From positions 1 through 34,205 of the forward strand of contig LSSK01001502.1 in assembly GCA_001969505.1 (NCBI GenBank): a DNA stretch of 34,205 nt, read 5' to 3'. Below the pieces are notes generated by a model. The model had not been told where the DNA came from. It did no database searches and saw nothing but the letters and a program-made list of their open reading frames with translations. How positions within the stretch are numbered: the first letter of the stretch is position 1; each line of letters opens with the position of its first letter. This stretch comes from Zancudomyces culisetae (taxonomy: Eukaryota > Kickxellomycota > Harpellomycetes > Harpellales > Legeriomycetaceae). This document shows, in pieces, positions 28,280 to 34,205 of this stretch. Both the position numbers and the translations under genes were made by a program.

Positions 28280-30061
28280 TCACTCGGCATGCACCTCAAC
28301 GGATTCCAAGAGTGTGGAAAAATCCGTGACCGAGTTTGAGGGTGAAAAAGAAGCAGGGTAATGCACCGTTGAGATTTCAGTGGTCTCGAGGCTATTTTCA
28401 TATAGAAACGCAACTAGATTGTTGATTGAAGGGTTCCTTGAGTCGATGTATTCGGTTGAAACTGTATTGTTGGCTTCTAACGTTATTCCAACCTCTGTGG
28501 CTACAAAGGCGTTCCATTCTCTATTGTCAATATACTCTTTAATCAATGGTCCCAGCTGTTCATTGTTTGAGTCAACAAGCTCAATAATCGTTTTGACCAT
28601 TGCTATCAAGTGACCCATATATCCTAATCGCACAGGACCCGCTTCTTTGTTCGAATTGTATGCGGCAAGAACTCTTTGCGGAAAGTTTATGGTAATGAAA
28701 AAATGTTCAAAGACTTTCATGTTGACATTGCTGTCCAGTGGCAAGGTAAGGATCCCATCTATCATGTTGTAAACCACAGTGTGGAGAATATTATTCCACG
28801 GGTATCTGAAAAATAGATCCACGCAGCATGCTAGTACACCCTTTTGAATGTACGCATCTCTAATCAACTTCCCAAAGCTACCCAGCCATTGCCTATCTTT
28901 GAGCAAGCCTTCTTCATTCAATAGGTTTAAAAGAGCGGTTGAGGGTATTTGCTCCTCCAAGCCTGGTAATGTAGAGCACTCAAACACTGCCGAAAGTATT
29001 TCGCATGCTCGTAATCTTTCAAAACCAAGCGGGATGTGCTGACCATGTGTTGTTCTGACGCTGACATCGTCAGGTCTGGGATAATTTAGTATCTCCAGTA
29101 TACTATCCAATCGCTTTGTGATTGATAGCGCCAAGGGACACAAGTCGCTTCCTAAGCTGTCATTATTGGATAATTTGGAGTTACAGCTCACATGGATTAA
29201 TTTTATAAGAAAGTTCACACCGTTTTTGAATGATGATGACGAGTTTTCTTCGTGGAGGTCAAGCATGTATGACACGAGCTTTTCAATAATTTTGTAGCTT
29301 TTAAGGCTGGTGCCTATGTGTCCTTCTGTGGTTCTTCTGGTTGAAATAACGTCGAGCATATCAACAAGCACTTGTGCTCCTTGTTCGTGTACCTCTTCTT
29401 GGTTTTTTGGATGAAGCATCTCAACCAGCGACTCCACAAGGTTCTGTGAATCCAGCCATGTAGGTATATCCACGGAATAGTGTTCAATGCTGGAGAGTTC
29501 CAGCAATATATTTACTACCTGATCGTTCTCAACATTGGCCAAGATATTGTTTACAACATCTTTTTGCTTTAGCATAAACTTTAGAGTCTTAATCTTTTTG
29601 GTGCGCAAAAGCTTGCAGATAATCTGGGCAGCATAAGACAGTTTATGTTGATTTCCATATCCCTTTTCAACAACAAATTCCCATAGTCTTCTCACGTTTC
29701 TATCCTCGTCGTGTTCAGCATAATCCTCATCGTCTGATGACAAACAGTCATCATCAAGAGATAGCAGATCCTCAAATATTGACTCTTGGATTACTCTGTT
29801 GTCGCTCAACAACACTTCTGATGCCAGCTTGGTGTTCTTTATATCCACTGGGTTTCCATACGGTACTTGTGACACAACGATATCTACAAGCTGTGATATA
29901 ACACTACCAGTGGATAAAAAGCCAATTAGAGCACGATTGCGTCTTGTCAACTCATAAAGGAAGTCATCTTCCTCTAAAATCTTTGACAAAGTGTCTTTTG
30001 TTCTTTTTTCACGCAGTAGCTGTTCTATTCTAGAGTGCTTAAGACATGAAACTGCATCCAT
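28280..30061 (-). CDS. SAPS-domain regulatory subunit of a Sit4/PP6-type phosphatase
   Basis: A 593-residue, mostly helical protein in one exon. The N-terminal part, with RIEQLLREKRTKDTLSKILE then EDDFLYELTRRNRALIGFLS, fits the start of the SAPS fold seen in yeast Sap155/185/190, S. pombe Ekc1 and human PP6R proteins. An acidic patch (LDDDCLSSDDEDYAEHDED) lies near 100-120, a common feature of this group. SAPS proteins bind the Sit4/PP6 catalytic subunit and direct it to cell-cycle, TOR and membrane-traffic targets. It is short compared with yeast SAPs (about 800-1000). It lacks the usual aromatic FWRF-type N-terminus, and I saw no upstream exon that supplies it. The divergence makes an exact paralogue name unsafe. 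Confidence 0.82.
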   Translation of the reverse strand: MDAVSCLKHSRIEQLLREKRTKDTLSKILEEDDFLYELTRRNRALIGFLSTGSVISQLVDIVVSQVPYGNPVDIKNTKLASEVLLSDNRVIQESIFEDLLSLDDDCLSSDDEDYAEHDEDRNVRRLWEFVVEKGYGNQHKLSYAAQIICKLLRTKKIKTLKFMLKQKDVVNNILANVENDQVVNILLELSSIEHYSVDIPTWLDSQNLVESLVEMLHPKNQEEVHEQGAQVLVDMLDVISTRRTTEGHIGTSLKSYKIIEKLVSYMLDLHEENSSSSFKNGVNFLIKLIHVSCNSKLSNNDSLGSDLCPLALSITKRLDSILEILNYPRPDDVSVRTTHGQHIPLGFERLRACEILSAVFECSTLPGLEEQIPSTALLNLLNEEGLLKDRQWLGSFGKLIRDAYIQKGVLACCVDLFFRYPWNNILHTVVYNMIDGILTLPLDSNVNMKVFEHFFITINFPQRVLAAYNSNKEAGPVRLGYMGHLIAMVKTIIELVDSNNEQLGPLIKEYIDNREWNAFVATEVGITLEANNTVSTEYIDSRNPSINNLVAFLYENSLETTEISTVHYPASFSPSNSVTDFSTLLESVEVHAE

Positions 30062-33000
30062 ACTGTGTTTTTTTAATTTTATTTAGCGAATTAGAAATAT
30101 TTATAAACTATTATGGGATGTGTGCGCTCTATTTATACAAGATCCGTGTATTATGAAATTTTCTTTTTTTTTTAATTTTTTTTGCTAAAAGTGAATTTGG
30201 GTGTGTGGATGCCCAGCACTGTTTATCTGCCAGGTGGTATTAGCTTTACAATATTTTGTAATTCTGCAAAATGTGCCTGAGAGGCGTTCTAAACAACCAC
30301 TGCCAGCTATGCTTTTCTTTTTTTTCTTTTTTTCCTTTTTTCTTTTTTAATTTTCTATTTATTGCACGCTAACTACAAATGAACAAAGTGGTACCAGTCA
30401 CATTCATTATTCCCATTATTTAAATGATTATCAACCAAGAGTGTGATTAGCAATTACCTTTAATTTGTATTTAGTATTATTTTTTTATTTCCCTTTTTCC
30501 GTTTGCATTTTTGCCCCCTATTAAATATTAACTATTCTAAGTTTGTCATTCCCACTAATAAAGGTACCTGTTCTTCTCAAATTTATCATGTGTCATCGCC
30601 AATTGTTTGAAGTCCCAGTCAAGTTTCTTTGCGCACTATTGGCTATTGATACCTTTTTCGATTATTGTTGGCCTATCTTGTTCTGTTGGCGAATGCTTTT
30701 CAAATCTCACACTTTTTTCTTTTTTTTTTTGTTTTATGTCCTGTAATTCACTTGGTTTCATTTCGGTTTGGTTTTCCTTATCATATTTTTTTGGCACAAA
30801 TATTTTTTTTTCCCACTAAAAAAACGCTTCGACCTATTCGAAGATGGTTAGCGAACCAATGGTAGCTCGGATCACACATTTTGCCCTATTGTTTTTTCAT
30901 GTTCCTGGCAGCTTGAAATTTTGAATGTCTATTTTTTAGTAATTATGTTTGAGTAGATAGAGACCTCAGCCATTTTATAATAACAGCGTATTAGCTAGTT
31001 TGTAAGCCGCGTAACTCCGAATAAACTGTGATGCTTTTATACTGCGGTTTGTGTGTCGAAACTTTCTAGAAAAAGTCTATCATTTTGGATGGCTCTCTGC
31101 TTGATATTTCATTAATACAATCTGTATACTTAGTATAACACTTTAAGTTTGGAATAAGGTCATCCACACTATTGATGAGAGATAATGTGTGAGTGATGTA
31201 AAACATATACCATAGGTATATAAACAACAAGAAAAATAAAAATAAAATGTCATAGATATGTTTGTATTAGTTTTCTCCAACTCTAACCTTTAAAAGAAAA
31301 AATCGGGTCGGTGATATACACATTTTTGTACATTTAGATGGCCATTTGTTATCTGGGGCGAATGGTTAGTAAAGAAAATCGGCGTAAGAAAAAGCATGAC
31401 CGACTCATAATACTTGTAGATATATACCCACAATTTACTTGTAGTATATCTTTTTGTAACACAATGCATTTTGTATAGCAAACGGAATATTATCAGGCAA
31501 CCTTCTTTACTACGACAAATAATTCTTTGTTTAACTGATTAGCTTTTTACATCAAACAATCCAACTTCCGTGGACAGTAATGAGGCAGTAGTAAGTATTA
31601 TATTATGAAAATTTGTATCAGGTACAAGCAAATAAGTAGGAGGGGTGGGAAGGGGATGTTTATTAAACTTCCATACCCAGAGTTCAGATTGTTTAGAGAA
31701 TCCGTTTTTCTGTTTAAAAATTTTATAAGCTATTGAACAGAATTTATTATATGCCGTAGTCTAACCCTTTTATAGTGTTTTTTTTCCTGGTATACCAATT
31801 AATACTTCTTGTATAAATAAAGTTACACTCGTGTAGTATCCCTAAAAACCATACTGATCAAGTATGAATATACGAGCTAAAGGAATGGACAGAAGAGTGA
31901 GTATATCAATACAAGTACATTCAAGTATTGTGCGATTATTTTGGCCACTTTGTCTTCCCCATTTCCCTCATATTCCACAAGGTAGAGCAGGCTAGCCCTG
32001 ACACCAACTTTCATTATCCAAATATTGCCAGTAACTTTTTCATTTACTTTTTTACGGAAATATGTCCTTTAAATACATCTGACCTCAGTATTTTCAACTA
32101 TAGCATGTGACACAACATTCTTCTGCACATTGAGCATGTGTTATAATTAATGAAGCTATTGTATGCAATCATGCCATTTAACCAATGCAGTGCAATATAA
32201 AAAACCTTAATTTTTTAGTCTTTCTGGTACAACGAGTAGGTTTTTGTCTTGCATTCTGTTACGCCGATTAACATATATTTGTGAACTGGTCTTGTACTTT
32301 TAATCTTGGTGCTCATATATCCAGAAGTTTGGGTGTTATCTCGTCATATTTACTCAAAATATACATAGTGATGTGTGTGAACTACCACTTTGCTTTTGTA
32401 ACGTTGAAGGTACATCTCCCTTCCCGTTATCATGAGCAAGTTTCATAAAATGTGCATACCTTCCCCTTCTTTCCCATACCTTTATCCTTAACACAGTTTG
32501 TAATAGGTTTAGGGTTTTTAGGCCACCAATTTTGACTATTTCACGCTGCATAGCCATTGCTCAACACATGCTCTGTGAAAATGTTGTGTTTTAGAATTAG
32601 CTTTAATTTATTTCGATTTAATTAGATCAAGAACAAATCATTATTTACAATACTTGCCTAAATGTTAATTTTCTCGAAAAACTCAGCGTCACAATTTGAA
32701 ATTCAAAACACTCCTGCTCAGCAATCTTTGGCCGGTTGGTGTTTATCTTACCTAATTGGCTATTTACAAAATTATTAATGACCTACTATTAATTTTTGCA
32801 AAAAAGAAAACGAAAGAGAAAAATAGGCGTTTTTTATTTAAAAGTATACATAAACGATGAGCTTTACATAACCCATACAAAACACATGCTCGATGTATTT
32901 TCTCAGAGTTTATATTGTTGACGCCCAACAAAATTAGTTGTTAAAGTATATTCAGCTTGCCAAAACAAATCTTATTTTACAATATAGTTTGCTGGTTTTC

Positions 33001-34205
33001 ATTAATCTAATAAATCGAACTACCTAGTTAATACCTTGAGTTTCCAGTTGATTTGGGCTTATCTCCAGCATGTTAAGATGCTTAGGATAGAGTATCGCTT
33101 GTTTAAATATTAAAATTATAACACTATACGAAATGTATTCAAAGATGGGCCGGCCGCCACATTTGTGCATCAAAATAAAAGTTCATTCTTTTTCTTTTTT
33201 TACTTTCTAACCCTAAACCCCAGCCTAAACTAACTATGCGTTTTCATTTGTTTTTCCAGATACTTTCTCTGGCTACTTTTGACCAAAAGTCTCAAGGATG
33301 GGTTGGCTTGTATTCTAAACTGAAGAACGTATCGAAACAATCCTAACCAGTCTCTGCTTTCTTTAATAGACTAGGAAAAATGGCCTGAAAGTTAATATGT
33401 GTAGCAATTTAACCAATTTGTTCAATAGATTATGATTTGGTTTTTTTGTTTAAAATTAAAAATTCCGCTTCTTTCGGGTAAATCAAGTCAAACCTAATCA
33501 AAACCCATTTGAAATTTGTACCACAAGTACATTCCATTAAAGTTGAAAATTATACTTTTGTATGTAATAACCTCTAATCACAAAAAAAAACAACAACAAA
33601 CAATCAGGAATCAGCTTCACTATAAATAGACAGACAACTATAAAACTCAGTATTTTTGTTTATTTGACATCAAGTCGGCTTTTTAAAATAGTAGCAGGCT
33701 ATAAAATTCGCTTTTTGACAATGCCTTTTTTATAACTACTATTACACAGATACTAATAAAAAGAGCACCAATTTGTCTATTAGATTAATATCATATATCA
33801 TAGCCATTTTTAGTTCTCCACGATACCGATTACTCTGCGTCCCAATATTAGCAAATTCACCATAGGAAGAAGAGATACAAAAGCTGCAAAGCAGGTGAGT
33901 GAATTAAAAGAGTTCTAGGCAAGTGAATATGTGTGAGCTATAAACGGTTATATTGTTTGACTATTAGAATGGGGCATTTATACGTTCTAAAATAAACAAA
34001 AAAAGACCAAATTATTTGATGAACTAATATTCATTCATTTATTATGGGTATCTACCTCTGTATAAATCGAATATTCGAGTATTTCGTGTTTAACTAATTA
34101 TTTGTTGTGTTGCTAAGTTTGTTTGTTTACAAAACTTGGTGATTTTCATGGCACATTGATATCTTGATTAATTAATTTGTAACAGTGTGTTGTAAATAGT
34201 AAAAC
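30062..34205. other. Gene-free right end (about 4.1 kb)
   Basis: No open frame above about 70 codons and no spliced conserved fragment that I recognise. The first 300 bases should hold the SAPS-gene promoter and include a long pyrimidine tract near 30309-30350. Further on are a single telomere-like motif (33207-33221) and an isolated GC-rich palindrome (33147-33158). No tRNA or other RNA gene is seen by eye. The minus-strand frame at 32354-32557 (67 codons, ATG start) has mixed composition but no recognised family and is not called. Confidence 0.5.
33207..33221. promoter_or_regulatory. Telomere-type motif, possible Tbf1-like site
   Basis: CTAACCCTAAACCCC contains CCCTAA and a near repeat of it. 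Tbf1 and related Myb-type factors bind TTAGGG sites in yeast promoters and subtelomeres. One copy alone does not mark a telomere. Confidence 0.3.

Noticed and set aside
32354-32557. 67-codon minus-strand frame with an ATG
   Set aside because: Mixed composition but no family recognised, no joinable neighbouring exon, and isolated in a gene-free stretch.

Overview
This window reads as nuclear DNA from an ascomycete fungus, most likely an AT-rich yeast. The predicted products match fungal or yeast-type proteins: Ubp9/13-type USP, Rad3/XPD, Bub2, Mdm38/LETM1, Tti1, a stand-alone Ura5, a SIT4-associated SAPS protein, Gmh1/UNC-50 and a WBP4/FBP21-like splicing factor. CTG codons fall at Leu positions that are conserved in RAD3 and the USP, so the standard code is used and CTG-Ser clades are unlikely. 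At least twelve spliceosomal introns of about 67-150 bases can be placed by homology and reading frame. That is more than expected for a Saccharomyces-like genome and fits an intron-rich or early-branching yeast. I cannot name the species.

Left part (1-3629): a 23-base G run, a small I78-type inhibitor gene (+), then two intron-rich genes on the minus strand: a U1-type zinc-finger protein of the WBP4 family (four coding exons, start codon apparently split by an intron) and UNC-50/GMH1 (five exons, one only 26 bases). A gene-free stretch of about 4.3 kb follows (3630-7964); it holds a long inverted repeat and an unusual pair of interleaved inverted repeats.

Centre (7965-26400): six genes on the plus strand. 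These are a basic, Asn/Ser-rich protein with a DUF3020-like region, a USP12/46-type deubiquitinase, RAD3 (three introns, a 5-base first coding exon), a strongly extended BUB2, a LETM1-family mitochondrial inner-membrane protein (GC-AG intron) and the TTI1 subunit of the TTT complex. Right part (26697-30061): URA5 and a SAPS-domain phosphatase regulator on the minus strand, then about 4.1 kb without recognisable genes up to the window end.

The genes are unrelated housekeeping functions (ubiquitin removal, transcription/repair, mitotic exit, mitochondrial ion or translation homeostasis, PIKK assembly, pyrimidine synthesis, phosphatase control, Golgi trafficking, splicing). There is no sign of a gene cluster, mobile element, CRISPR array or virus. 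I did not find a new biological system. The most unusual signals are gene-architecture features (split start codon, tiny exons, GC donor) and a pseudoknot-like repeat pair in the large gap.
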